Shown here piece after piece: positions 23,091 through 34,238 of a DNA stretch of 64,000 nucleotides (position 1 is its first letter; each line of letters begins with the position of its first letter). The DNA is taken from the NCBI RefSeq assembly GCF_036884655.1, contig NC_088340.1, forward strand, positions 62,001 to 126,000, read 5' to 3'. The translations under genes were made by a program, and so were the position numbers. Origin of the DNA: Musa acuminata AAA Group (taxonomy: Eukaryota; Streptophyta; Magnoliopsida; Zingiberales; Musaceae). The notes below the pieces were generated by a model. It was given only the letters and a program-made list of their open reading frames with translations. It was not told where the DNA came from and did no database searches.

Positions 23091-23939
23091 TGGGGCCGAG
23101 GCGCCGAGACAACGTGCGGCCTGCAGCGTGTTGGCTGCGCATGAGGCCGAGGGGCCGAGAAAGCGTGTTGGCTGCGCATGAGGCCGAGGAGCCGCGGCAG
23201 CATGCGGGCTGCGCATGAGGCCGAGGGGCCGAGGCAGCGTGTTGGCTGCACAAGGGGTCGAGGGGCCGAGGCAGCGTGCAGCGTGTTGGCTGCGTATGAG
23301 GCCGAGGCAGCGCGTTGCTTGCTGCGCATGAGGCAGAGTGGCCGAGGCAGCGTATTGCTGCGCATGGTGCCGAGGAGCCGAGGCAGCGTGTAGCGTGTTG
23401 GCTGCGCATGAGGCCGAGGAGCCGAGGCAGCGCGCTGCTTGCTGCGCATGAGGCCGAGTGGCCGAGGCAGCGTGCAGCGTGTTGGCTGCGCATGTGGCCG
23501 AGGGGCCGAGACAGCGTGCAGCGTGTTGGCTGCGCATGAGGCCGAGGGGCCGAGGCAGCGTGCGGCCTGCAGCGTGTTGGCTGCGCATGAGGCCGAGGGG
23601 CCGAGGCAGCGTGTTGGCTACGCATGAGGCCGAGGAGCCGCGGCAGCGTGCGGGCTGCAACGTATTGCTGCGCATGAGGCCGAGGAGCCGAGGCAGCGTA
23701 TTGCTGCGCATGGTGCCGAGGAGCTGAGGCAGTGTGCAGCGTGTTGGCTGCGCAAGAGGCTGAGGAGCCGAGGCAGCGTATTGCTGCGCATGGTGCCGAG
23801 GAGCTGAGGCAGTGTGCAGTGTGTTGGCTGCGCAAGAGGCTGAGGAGCCGAGGTAGCGCGCTGATTGCTGCGCATGTGGCCGAGGGGCCGAGGCAGCATG
23901 TTGGCTGCAGCGTATTGCTGCACATGGTGCCGAGGAGCG
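23085..23939 (+). repeat. Minisatellite block 3: variable CTGCGCATGAGGCCGAGG units
   Basis: About twenty copies of GGCTGCGCATGAGGCCGAGG followed by GGCCGAGGCAGCGTGTT variants, spaced unevenly at about 35-65 bp with higher-order repeats (23700-23860 has two near-identical units). Confidence 0.9.
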
Positions 23940-24480
23940 CAGGCTGGTTGCGCGCGGGCGGATTGGCCGCGCGCGTGGGGGCCGAGAGGCCGAGACGCGC
24001 AGGCTGGTTGCACGCGGGCGGATTGGCCGCGCGCGTGGGGGCCGACGCGGGCGAATTGGCCGCGCGCGTGGGGGCCGACGCGAGCGAGGCGAGCGGGGCC
24101 GAGAGGCCGAGACGCGCGGGCTGGCCGCGCGAGTGGGGCCGACGCGGGCGAGGCGCTCGGGGCCGAGCCGCGCACGTGGGGGCCGAGGGGTCGAGGCGCT
24201 CGGGCTGGTCGCGCGCGGGCGGATTGGCCGACGCGCGCGTGGGGCCGAGTGGTCGAGACGCGCTGGCTGGTCGCGCGCGTGAGGCCGAGCCGCGCGCGTG
24301 GCCCAAGGAGCCGAGGCACGCGGGCTGGTCGCGCGCGTGGGGCCGACGCGGGCGTTTCGGCCGTGAGGTCGAGGCGCGCGGGCTGGCCGCGCGCGTGGGG
24401 CCGATGCGCTCGGGCTGGCCTCGCGCGTGGGACCGAGGGGTCGAGGCGCGGGGGGCCAAGGCGCCGAGACCGGCCCCAAA
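23940..24480 (+). repeat. Minisatellite block 4: GCGCGC-rich units of about 60 bp
   Basis: GGCTGGTTGCGCGCGGGCGG starts at 23942 and, with one change, 60 bases later at 24002. Shorter GGCTGGCCGCGCGCGTGGGG units follow. Runs of GCGCGC are dense. Confidence 0.88.
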
Positions 24481-24550
24481 AGTCGCTGCTGCTGGTGCAG
24501 GTCGGCTGCAGCGGAGCAACCAAGGAGAAAACTAACGTACCGTCATTTCG

Positions 24551-24571
24551 GGCCCTCCTTCTAGCGCCAAT
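24551..24571 (-). other. Primer-binding-site-like sequence of element C
   Basis: The complement reads ATTGGCGCTAGAAGGAGGGC next to the 5' LTR. It shares GCGCTAGA(G)GAAGGGC with the Tat host site at 42591-42611. The tRNA was not identified. Confidence 0.7.
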
Positions 24572-24572
24572 C

Positions 24573-25218
24573 TGTTACGGTAAGTAACTGTTTAGCCGTG
24601 GCGTCGGGGCCGTCGCGGCTTGGTTCGGGGTCCGAATGGCGGTGATCTCCGTGGGGGCGCTCCTCGGGGTCTCCTGGCGGCCGAGCACGGTGGTTCGGGT
24701 CGGCAGCTCGGGTCGGCGGGTCGGGTCGGTAGCTCGGGTCGGGAGGCAGCACTGGGAAGAGGCGACACCGTCTCGCACCTGCACACAGGTCGGGCCGGGA
24801 GCTTGGCCCGACCCCTCCGACGATCAAGTTAGCAACGTGGAGGGGGTTTAGGAGGAGGAGAAACCTCCGTGTGTTGAGTGTGTCCTCCCCCTTTTGTTCA
24901 GGGCTTCGGGGTATTTATAGAGGAGGTTTGATGTTACCCGACGTAGCTGTCTGCAGGGCAGGACTGTACCTTTGGTGGCGTCTGACATTGCCACTGGGGC
25001 TGCGTGGGAGACCGGGGGATCGCAGGGTATGGGCGAGCTTCAACCGTTACCTGCTTCTGTCTCGTCCGGCTGTGCTGGGTCACCCGAGGGGGCTGTGGGC
25101 TCAGTGAGGCTGACGTCCGGGCACAGACCGTCACGTTTATTGCCCTCCTGGGGCGCCGTGCCTGTCCACGTGCGGGTGACGTCGCCAGGAGTTGGGTCTG
25201 CCATTTTTTGTCATATCA
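24573..25218 (-). repeat. 5' LTR of element C
   Basis: 646 bp; minus-strand TATAAATA at 24912-24919. Confidence 0.92.
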
Positions 25219-26594
25219 CCTTCGTTACAAGATGAGTCTGATTTGATGATATACCCTCGAGGGACTCGACCAAGCATACCATGCCCTCAGGTCACCGGTG
25301 ACATCTCTTTGTCGTAAGCAAAATAGCGAATCGCGATATAGGCGAGTCTCGAGGGACTCGACCAACTCAACCTACACCGGGAATCGGTTCCTACTCATAA
25401 CGATGGAAGGCCACGTGGGTCAATCTAATTGCCTCACGTTTACCGACTTAATATTATCGAGAGATGTTTCTATGATTTGGTCTCCTAATATGACATGTCA
25501 CACATATACATATTTAATATATATCTAGTATGCGTATAAGCAATCAACCAGATGATCATGGACCACAACCTAATATGATTAGGCCCGAGCCAGTAGGCCT
25601 AATCACTCACATCAAGATCTGTGTGTGCAACGGTGCATCTCCATGCCCTGTGATCGTCCATCTCATCCTCGTCGGTTTCGTCGACATGTTGATGCATCTC
25701 GATCGTCCGTCTCGTGGGTCCCGCTATCGCATCCACGCTCCCGCTGCGCCTCCTCATGTGATTACAACTTAATCATAGGCACGCAGGCCCGACAATAAAC
25801 GAGAAATATAATGGAAGTTCGCAGACCTCAATAATAATAATCACAAGTACACACATCACACGGTCCATGATCATCCGTCCACACATCATACATCACATGT
25901 ATAAATAATCATCATCATGTAGGACTACTAGATAATAATAAAAATAATAATCAACTAAACCTTTTAATTAATTAATATTTTCTGAAATCAGGGATATATA
26001 GGGAATTTCTCAATTCCTAAGGGTATTTTCGTAATTTTGACAAAAGATAGAAATTGGAATTTCTCAAATTCACAGGGGCAAAACTGTCTTTTTGCCCAAA
26101 ACCCTAATTCCCTCTTACTGTTGTCGCTGCCGCCGCCGTCACCCTGCTGGCGGCGGCATGTGCGGCGGGGCGAGGGCGCTGCCCTCGCCTGCAGGCGGCA
26201 CGCCCGCTGGCGGCGCTGCCGCTGCAGGTGGGCGCCCCTTTCGGGCGCCGCTGCCTCCGCAGGCGGTGCTGTCCCGCCGGGCGGCCGCCCCTGTGGGGGG
26301 GGGTTTCGCCCGCGGGAGCAGCGGCGGCAAGCGCCTCTGCCTGTGGGCTGCCAGCCCCGCCAGCAGCAAGCCTGCTGCAAGCAGACCGCCGGCCGGCTGC
26401 TACAGGCACAGCGCTTGCGCATGCGCCGGCGCTGTGCTGCCTGGCTGCGGCTGCCGCTGTAGGTGGCTGCAGGCATGCAGATCGAGGGCAGCAACTGTTG
26501 CTGCCCTTCCTCGCTTTTGCGTCAACGATTTTGAAGTCAAAATTCTTCCTAAACACAATACACGCAGTTCAAAACCAATCATTCGCACGAACAA

Positions 26595-26610
26595 CCTGGC
26601 TCTGATACCA
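26595..26610 (-). other. Primer binding site of copia B
   Basis: The complement is TGGTATCAGAGCCAGG, one base from the 5' LTR, identical to that of A. Confidence 0.92.
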
Positions 26611-26611
26611 C

Positions 26612-28106
26612 TGTTGGGAAATCATTGGGGGGCGACATCATATGCGCAGCGGAAGAACAAGAAAACAAAAATCCCCGATTCCCAAAAAGATATTCGTCGT
26701 CGTGCGAAGATTAGTGCGCAAAAATCCGCAAAACACAAAACTGCGTATAGAGATTGTGTTACCTAGGGAGATCGTATATCCCTATTTCCTTGCAGATCCT
26801 TAGGAGAGGGTGAAGGAGGTCAAGCGTCCTCCTCTCTAGCGGTGATCCACACAGCAGGGTTGCGACGATGCTCCTCAAAACTCCAGGCCTACTCTGAGGT
26901 GGAGAGGGAGAGGAGAATAGGAAAGGCAAGCAAAGACTCTAGCCTATGAGGCTGTGAATCCCTCCTATTTATAGAGATCCCGTGTCAAACCCTAATGGGT
27001 CCTTCCCTAGTGGGTATTGGATCTGCATCCAATAAGACAAGGGCTCCGTCGGATATCTCATATCCGAACCTCTACTCATCGCAATGCCTACCATATGTGT
27101 GTGACCCTCTAGGCCCAATATCGAGCTGGTCGTGAGTCATACCTGTCAGAACTCCTTCTAACTCAGTGAATTATTATCTCTGTAATAATTCACTCGACTC
27201 ATCGACTACGGACGTACTAGGCCACTACGCCGTAGTCCCCAGACGATACAGGGGAATCCAATCCATTAGACCTGTCTGTCCTCAGTTACCATGTACCTAT
27301 AATCCCTCATCCATCTAATATCCCAGAGACCGTATATCGAGCATGGTGTTGTCAGACCCATACGGTTTCTACTCGAGTCTCGCTCTAATCGGATTCTCCC
27401 GGAGAACTCGTTCTCTCTCAACCCGAATGACCCTGGCCAGGGATTTGTCTGAGCAAGAACACATAGGATATTTCTCTCATGACGCCGAGAGTGGATGATC
27501 CTCTATCGACACTCAATAACCCTCGTAAGGTCGACTACCACTCCCAATGACCAGCTGTACTAGATCTGGGGACAGCCAAACCTATAAGTCTGGTATCAAA
27601 GAGTGGAGCACTCATACAGGACATCCTTGGTGTATCAAGTCTAAGGACCAGATACACCACTAGGACTACGGAATCGCTGTCTGACAATAAGGCATCATCA
27701 ACCATCCAGCATTCCGTAAGCGGATCAATCAGTGAACTCATTCTCCAATGAGCACCTGTACTGTATCCCTAGTGTCCCTACACGAGCAGCTATGAGACCA
27801 GCTGCATCCATCATATGGACGGGTATACAGCACACCAGCCTATCCGGTTATCACGATGTCCCTCTCGAGTAACCTATGACCGGGATTATTTAGGATATGT
27901 GTTTAAAGGTGAATCGATCTCATTATCATGATCTCATCACAATCCGATTCCCATTGCACAAATCCAAGGACATCATAATATATATATGCATTTATGCAAT
28001 AGTTATAAAGTGATATACGCCAAAATATAATAAGCAAAAAGATTCTGTATCAACTCACACGTGCCATCACTCACGTGATTGGCTTGCTGGGCACCTATAA
28101 CTAGCA
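26612..28106 (-). repeat. 5' LTR of copia B
   Basis: 1495 bp; minus-strand TATA box at 26966-26973; ends CTAACTAGCA before the duplication gagag. Confidence 0.92.
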
Positions 28107-28111
28107 GAGAG

Positions 28112-28972
28112 GAATATCTCATGTGTTCTTGCTCAGACAAATCCCTGGCTAGGGTCATTCGGGTTGAGAGAGAAAGAGTTCTCCGGGAGAATTCGATTAG
28201 AGCGAGACTCGAGTAGAAACCGTATGGGTCTGACAGCACCATGCTCGATATACGATCTCTGGGATATTAGATGGATGAGGGACTATAGGTACACGGTAAC
28301 TGAGGACAGACAGGTCCAATGGATTGGATTCCCCTGTATCGTCTGGGGACTACGGCGTAGTGGCCTAGTACGTCCGTAGTCGATGAGTCGAGTGAATTAT
28401 TACAGAGATAATAATTCACTAAGTTAGAAGGAGCTCTGACAGGTATGACTCACGGCCAGCTCGATATTGGGCCTAGAGGGTCACACACATATGGTAGGCA
28501 TTGCGATAAGTAGAGGTTCGGATATGAGATATCCGACGGAGCCCTTGTCTTATTGGATGCAGATCCAATACCCACTAGGGGAGGACCCATTAGGGTTTGA
28601 CAGGGGACCTCTATAAATAGGAGGGATTCAGAGCCTCATAGGCTAGAGCCTTTGCTTGTTTTTCCTGTTCTCCTCTCCCTCTCTACCTCAGAGCAGGCCT
28701 GGAGTTTTGAGGAGCGTCGTCGCAACCCTGCTGTGTGGATCACCGCTAGAGAGGAGGACGCTTGACCTCCTTCACCCTCTCCTAAGGATCTGCAAGGAAA
28801 TAGGGATATACGATCTCCCTAGGTAACACAATCTACTCTATACGTAGTTCTGAGTTTCGTGGATTTTGCGCATCAATCTTCGCACGACGACGAACATCTT
28901 TTTGGGAATCGGGGATTTTGTTTTCTTGTTCTTCCGCTGTGCATGTGATGTCGCCCCCAAGATTTCCTAACA
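28112..28972 (+). repeat. 3' LTR of copia A, second part
   Basis: 861 bp completing A's 3' LTR after B; it ends CCTAACA followed by the Tat target duplication acatc. Confidence 0.93.
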
Positions 28973-28977
28973 ACATC

Positions 28978-29345
28978 TATCGAAGTAAGGGGGATCGTTG
29001 GCTGGTGCGGCAGTTGGGCGTGTCGCTGGCATTGCGAGCACTACTGCACATATGACATGGCGTCCTAGCGCATGGTTGGCCAATAGTACCCTTGCCGGAT
29101 GGTTTTGAAGGCCAATGTTCGTCCCCCGACGTGCTCCCCGCAAATCCCCTCATGGAGCTCGGCGAGGACCATCTCGGCTTCCGATGGCACGAGGTTGCAT
29201 AGGACAGGTTGAGAGAAGGCCCTTCGATACAACTTTCTGTCAATGATGCGGGTACCAGGCTTGGGTTCGCCTCAACCGTCTCGCAACCACCAAGTCGTCG
29301 GGCTCCTCTCCGCCTACTTTTTAGTGGAGGATCTCCTCCATCCAA
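28978..29345 (-). pseudogene. Tat integrase N-terminal zinc region
   Basis: The minus-strand reading IRQGYYWPTMR, stop, DAMSYVQ, stop, CSQCQRHAQLPHQP shows the CxxC half of the HHCC finger. It runs into the target duplication at 28973 and continues in frame at 8241 with DVAWPFAQWG, proving that the 20.7-kb block split one gene. Confidence 0.8.
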
Positions 29346-29595
29346 TTCGGTGCTAAATTCGTTTCGGCGACCTCGTGAGTCACTATTGTTGGGGCCTCTA
29401 TGGACTCAGTGGTTGGGGCCGACCCCAGGCCGCGGGTGGAGGCCGATCTGGCCAGCGCATCGGCCCGCACATTCTACGCCCAAGGTATTCTGGCGACTGA
29501 AAGGTGGTCGAATCGGTGGGCGAGTCGCTTTACCTCCATTAGGTATGACACCATCATTGGGTCGCGGGCTTCGTAGCTCCCATTGACGTGTCACG
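29346..29595 (-). pseudogene. Tat linker between RNase H and integrase, degenerate
   Basis: Minus-strand pieces lie between the RNase H and integrase parts without an intact motif. Several frames are open by chance because of GC content. Confidence 0.4.
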
Positions 29596-30171
29596 TCACC
29601 AGCTGGGAGTCATGAAGACTTCAAGGTCATCTACATGCATCTCCAGAGCGAGGCGTAGGCCGTGGAGCAACGCTTCGTACTCGGCCTCATTGTTAGTGGC
29701 TTGGAATTGCAATTGGAGCGACCTCTCGTAGGTTTCTCCCGATGGGCCTTTGAGGATAAGCCCGACCTCGGCCGCTCCGGAAGTTGACGAGCCATCCATG
29801 TGCAGGGTCCACGTGCGCTGATTGTTCTCCCACCCCATAGCATGGTCTTCAGGAGTTAGCTCGGAAATGAAATCAGCCAGTGTCTAAGCTTTGATGGTGG
29901 TCCTGGGGGAGTACTGAATGTCGAATTTGTTGAGCATGACCGACCATCGCAGCATACGACCTGATGCGTCAAAGTTGGAGAGGATCTGTCATAGTGGTTG
30001 GTCGGTGACCACTCTGATCGTATGGGCTTGGAAGTAGGGCCGCAACTTTCGGGCCGTCTTGATAAGAGCGAGAGCTAGCTTCTCGATCGGGGAGTACCGT
30101 GCCTCGGGCCCCCCCGAGGATATGGCTGACATAATGTACAGGTTGCTGCACTGGTGGTATCTCCCAAACTA
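29596..30171 (-). pseudogene. Tat RNase H region with second (Tat-type) RNase H
   Basis: The minus strand reads VQQPVHYVSHIL near 30130 (end of the first RNase H/connection) and WTLHMDGSSTSGAAEVGLIL...ATNNEAEYEALLHGLRLALEM (29640-29830). The DGSS, E and NNEAEYEAL motifs are those of the extra RNase H that marks the Tat lineage. The region ends at the element D target duplication. Confidence 0.85.
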
Positions 30172-30799
30172 ACACCTGTTGAATCTCATATTTTGATGAT
30201 GAAGTCAATTGTCATTTGTTTATCTAATCTATATGTTGAGATAAGTGTGCAGGATTAACTACGATGGCAATAAGAAATGCAGCAGGTGTTGAGCCCAAGT
30301 CAAGACCAAGATTACGTTAGGAGTTCGAGAGCTCGTCGGAAGTTGGGAGTTCGAGAGCTCGTCGAAAGCCCGAGTCAAGACCAAAATTTCGTCGGAAGTT
30401 CTACGGGAACCAACCGAGAAGTCCAGGAGCTTGCCAAAGAAGCTCGTCGGAACTTGCCAAGAAGATCGTCGCGAAGTCCAGGAGCTTGCCGGGAGTCCGC
30501 CGAAGCATCGCCGAGGGTTCATCGGATGTTCACCGAAAGTTCGCTAGAAGCTCGCCGGAAGAAGTGATTGACGCACTGGAACATGAATTGCAGTAATGAT
30601 GTCTTAATTGTCATAGTTAGTATGTAGATTAAGTTAGGATTGGGAGGTGATCCCATTAACTTAATCAGGGGCCAACTAGGCCCTTAACAGACCCAAATTG
30701 GGCTGAATGGAATAGCCTATTCGGACCCAGAATTTCTGGCTGGTGGTGGCATCGCCAAGGCCAGCGGTGGCACTGCCCAAGAGACTCGATCTCCCAGGA

Positions 30800-31045
30800 A
30801 TTCTGGGCGGTAGTACGGCCCTTATCAGGCGGTGGTACCACCGGCAGTTATTACTGCCAGCGATGGTACCATCGGCAGTTATTACTGCCAGCGGTGGTAC
30901 CGCCCCTATCAGGCGGTGGTACCGCTTGAGCTCGGTCTTCGAGCGTTGTCAGGCGGTAGTACCGCCCAAATTGAGCGGTAGTATCGCTCAGTGACATATG
31001 ACAGGCCGTAGTGCCACCCAGTTATGGCGGTGGTACCGCCAGGAC
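30800..31045. repeat. Array of palindromic GGCGGTGGTACCGCC modules
   Basis: GGCGGTGGTACCGCC or close variants (GGCGGTAGTACGGCC, GGCGGTGGTACCACC, GCGATGGTACCATCG) occur about nine times with 20-40 bp spacing. Each is a near-perfect inverted repeat around GGTACC or a variant. Shorter relatives occur in the interior at 33890-33980 and in the right LTR at 37725-37765. Confidence 0.88.
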
Positions 31046-31099
31046 CACGAAAATCCGGGAATGGATACTTTGAGCTCCATTTTCAAACTGATTTAGGCC

Positions 31100-31107
31100 T
31101 ATATAAA
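31100..31107 (+). promoter_or_regulatory. TATA box of element D 5' LTR
   Basis: TATATAAA; the equivalent region is deleted in the 3' LTR. Confidence 0.6.
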
Positions 31108-31632
31108 CCCCACCCTTTCCTGTATGAAAGGGCACCGAAAGCTTGCTTTAATTTTGAGTATTTGAGGGCTTAAAAGTGTTGTAAAACACAAGAGTTCTTC
31201 TTTCTCTTTCTTTCTAAGTGTTTATCATTCAAGAGAGGAGTGAAAACTTGTAAGGGTTGTCTCCTAAGCCCATCAAAAGGAGAAAAGCTATAAAAAGGTG
31301 GTTGGCCTTTGCCTATTTAAGAAAAGCCTCTAATGGACGTCGGTGACCTCATCGGAGGAGGAAGCCAAAAGTGGATATAGGTTAAGATTGACCGAACCAC
31401 TCTAAATCTCGGTTTGCATTTACTTTCTGCTTTTTATCTTAACTGCAAACTGCCTTCATTACTTTATATCAACTACACTTTCACATGCTCTCTATTTAAA
31501 GATCTTTCCGAAACAATTTTCATCGAAATAGGATTTTATCGTACGAAAGTCATTTTAACCGACGAAAGTTTTCCGCTGCATTAATTCAACCCCCCCCCCC
31601 CCCCACCCTCTTAGTGCTCTTGATCCTAACAA

Positions 31633-31650
31633 TTGATATCAGAGCGGGTT
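31633..31650 (+). other. Primer binding site of element D
   Basis: TTGATATCAGAGCGGGTT follows the LTR end; one or two changes from the Met-tRNA complement TGGTATCAGAGC. Confidence 0.75.
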
Positions 31651-31680
31651 CACTCTCAGTTGGATTAAAACCCAAGAGAT

Positions 31681-33265
31681 ATGGCATTTGCCGGGAACCA
31701 AGAGAGTCACTCTATTACACGTCCGCCCATGTTCAATGGGACGGATTACACCTATTGGAAGACTCGAATGAGGATCTTTCTTATTTTCATGGATTTTGAG
31801 CTTTGGAATATTGTAGAAAATGGATTTTCAAAGTCTTCTCTTCCAATGATCGATTGGAATGAATTGGAGAAGAAGACTTTCGCACTAAATGCAAAGGGGC
31901 TATGAATGCCTTATTTTGTGCACTAGATAAAAATGAGTTCAATCGTATTTTGGTTTGTGAAACTACATTTGATATTTGGCATACACTCGAAGTGACTCAC
32001 GAAGGCACAGTAGAGTGAAAGAGTCAAAAATCAATCTTTTAGTACATTCTTATGAACTTTTTCGAATGAAACTGAGTGAGACCATAGGAGACATGTACAC
32101 CCGTTTTACGGATATCGTCAATGGTCTAAAAGGACTAGGTAAAAGTTTTTCGGATTTCGAGCTCGTTAATAAAATTCTAAGATCCCTTCCAAAGAGTTGG
32201 GACCCTAAAGTCACGGTCATTCAAGAGGTCAAAGATTTAAACAACTTTCCTCTTGAAAAATTAATTGGGTTATTAATGACCTAGGAAATGACTTGCAAAG
32301 CTCATGAAGAGCATGAGGACACCCTTCCAAAGAACAGGAAGGATATAACACTTAGAACTCAAGAAGACCACTTGAGAGAAAACTCAAGTGATGAGGACTT
32401 TAACGATGACTTGGCACTTTTAATAAGAAAATTCAAAAAATTCATTAAAAGAAACAAATTTTAAAATGACACTAAAAATAAATTTGAACCCAAAAAGGAC
32501 TAAGTAATTTGCTACGAATACAAGAAGCCGGGACACTATAAAAGTGAATGTCCCCAAGCCAAGAAGAGAACACTAAAGAAGAAGGCGCTCAAAGCAATAT
32601 GGGATGACTCAAGCACATCCGAAGAAGAGGATCCCAACACTGAGCAAGTTGTTCATTATGCACTTATGACCATTGGAGATGAGGTAATAAATTTAATTGA
32701 TGCAGATTTATCATTTGATGAATTATTAAATGCTTTCCATGATTTATTTGATGAATGCAAAACAATTAGTAGAAAATATAAATTGTTCAAAAAGGAGCAT
32801 GATACTCTTGTTAGTAATTTTGATAAATTAAAAATTGAGCATAATGATAGTTTAGCTCCATGTAAGAAATGTCATGACTTAGAAATACTCCAAAAGGAGA
32901 ACTTGCTACTCAAGGACACCTTGAAGAAATTTGAGGTTGGTAGCAAGTCCTTGAACATGATCCTTACCAATAAGGGTCACGTTCATAAAAGAAGTGGAAT
33001 CAGATTTGTGAGAAACTCTCACCAAAATCCAACCACTTTCATTAAAGGCCCTATCTTGCATATTTCGCACCAAAACAAACACAACTTTTGTTGCAAACAT
33101 GGATATAGAGTTTATCATTGTCCATTCAAGAAGGTTAGTCCAAGCAAATTGATTTGGGTTCCTAAAGGAACCGTAAAAAATTTCATACAACATGACAAGC
33201 AAATTAGATCGGTTTTTGAGGCACCCAAGGTCAAATGGGTACCTAAAAATCATCCTCTTTTGTAG
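31681..33265 (+). pseudogene. SIRE-type gag of element D, broken
   Basis: The start MAFAGNQESHSITRPPMFNGTDYTYWKTRMRIF... is characteristic of SIRE/Maximus gag (PPxFNGTxYxYWKxRM). The frame breaks near 31905, resumes 31976-32284, stops, and resumes 32666-33265 with an acidic spacer and the end KVKWVPK. The zinc knuckle near 32510 reads CYEYKKPGHYKSEC: the second cysteine of CCHC is tyrosine. The ORF stops just where pol normally begins. Confidence 0.8.
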
Positions 33266-34238
33266 AAACATATACCATCACAAGCTAGGAGAAAGAAATT
33301 ATATCTTGCTTTTTGGGTGTTCAAGGCCTATGACCAGAGATCCAAAAATGACTCATAACGCTCTCTAGCTAAAATGACAAAAAGAGGATTAGTAAAATTA
33401 AAACTATCAATTACAAAATGATACTGATACAATCTTGTGTGATATACACTTAAGTTTGATCCCTTAAATTTCGAAACTCGTAAACTCTTATGCATGAATT
33501 CCCCTTCACACATCCTCCGGATTTCCGAATTCATCGAATGCATTCCTTCTTCAATTTTTTTTTTCGGATCCAACTATATCTTACAAGATCATGAACTTAT
33601 GTCTTGCAAGCCAAGTTTGCATACGAATTCTTGTATGATATAAATCATGAACTAGCGAGGCTTACAAGCTTGCATGATGAGTCATGAACATATTGAAAAC
33701 TCTATATGACATTAGAGTAGAGTATGCATTTTACAAGATCTATCATGAACGTACAAAATTTCTTATCATGTGATGAAAATTTTTACATAATTATGTAATT
33801 ATGGTTGGTTGCTCCACAAATAAAAACTCCCTTCAAATTGAAAACACCCATATCAGCTTACACAGCCCTAAAAGCAGTGCTCACTGCCTGTAGGCGGTGG
33901 CACCGCCCAGCTAGCGATAGCACCGCCAACTGTCACGGGTGGCAGGCGGTTGCACCACCCAGCCAGCGGTGCCACCGCCTGCAACCTGCCCCCTTTTAAA
34001 ACCAAGCTAGGGCCAACGGTAGAACCGAACCCAACTCATTTTCTTCTCTCCCTTGCAGCTCTAAACCCTCCTTCAATTTCATTCTTCCCCTCTAGCTGCC
34101 CAAAACTTCCTATTTCCTGCAAGATCAAGAATCAATCCTACATCTTCTTGAAGATCTCAACTAAGGTATTCTCTAAAATATTTTGATCTCTGTTTTGTAT
34201 CATCTACTCTTGCTCATTATTTATCTTCCTAAATAACA
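33266..34238 (+). other. Non-coding spacer of element D where pol is missing
   Basis: No RT, integrase or protease similarity in any frame. It includes GGCGGTGGCACCGCC-type modules at 33890-33980. Confidence 0.6.

Larger units (their letters stand above)
21545..25218 (-). mobile_element. Element C: protein-less LTR element filled with minisatellites
   Basis: LTRs 21545-22201 (657 bp) and 24573-25218 (646 bp) start TGTTACGG and end TCATATCA. The duplication ccttc is perfect (21540-21544, 25219-25223). A primer-site-like sequence touches the right LTR and a purine tract touches the left, so it runs on the minus strand. The 2.37-kb interior has no gag or pol: it is four consecutive GC-rich tandem blocks. 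The primer site resembles that of the Tat host (CTAGCGC core in both), which suggests mobilisation by a Tat-type partner. It should be classed as a non-autonomous LTR element. Confidence 0.93.
21394..25365 (-). repeat. Hairpin motif copies in the copia B leader, split by element C
   Basis: CTCGAGGGACTCGACCAA (complement of the A motif) is at 21394-21411, 21498-21515, 25256-25273 and 25348-25365. The first two are left of C and the last two right of it, which matches the four copies of A once C is removed. Confidence 0.9.
15866..28106 (-). mobile_element. Ty1/copia element B, sister of A, interrupted by element C
   Basis: LTRs 15866-17364 (1499 bp) and 26612-28106 (1495 bp) are close copies of A's LTR in reverse orientation. 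The target-site duplication gagag is perfect (15861-15865, 28107-28111) and lies inside A's 3' LTR. Primer site, leader with hairpin motifs, and a nearly complete gag-pol lie on the minus strand. Without C it is about 8.6 kb. B is clearly younger than A, because it cuts A and its reading frame has few lesions. Confidence 0.95.
8242..28972 (+). mobile_element. Ty1/copia element A, interrupted by element B
   Basis: LTRs start TGCTAGTCATAGG and end with CCCAACA or CCTAACA. The 5' LTR is 8242-9734 (1493 bp). The 3' LTR is split by B into 15234-15865 and 28112-28972, which also sum to 1493 bp. The target-site duplication acatc is perfect (8237-8241, 28973-28977). A Met-tRNA primer site, a GC-rich leader and a broken gag-pol follow in plus orientation. 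Without B the element is about 8.5 kb. It sits inside the Tat integrase gene between zinc finger and catalytic core. Confidence 0.95.
30177..31631 (+). repeat. 5' LTR of element D
   Basis: 1455 bp. It contains an array of GGTACC-centred palindromes (30800-31045), TATATAAA at 31100-31107, and a C-run near 31589-31605 shortly before the end. Confidence 0.92.

Noticed and set aside
22294..24519. A 741-codon open frame and several 140-600-codon frames on both strands inside element C
   Set aside because: All are translations of GC-rich tandem repeats, open in several frames at once because stop codons are rare in the units. There is no domain or start context.
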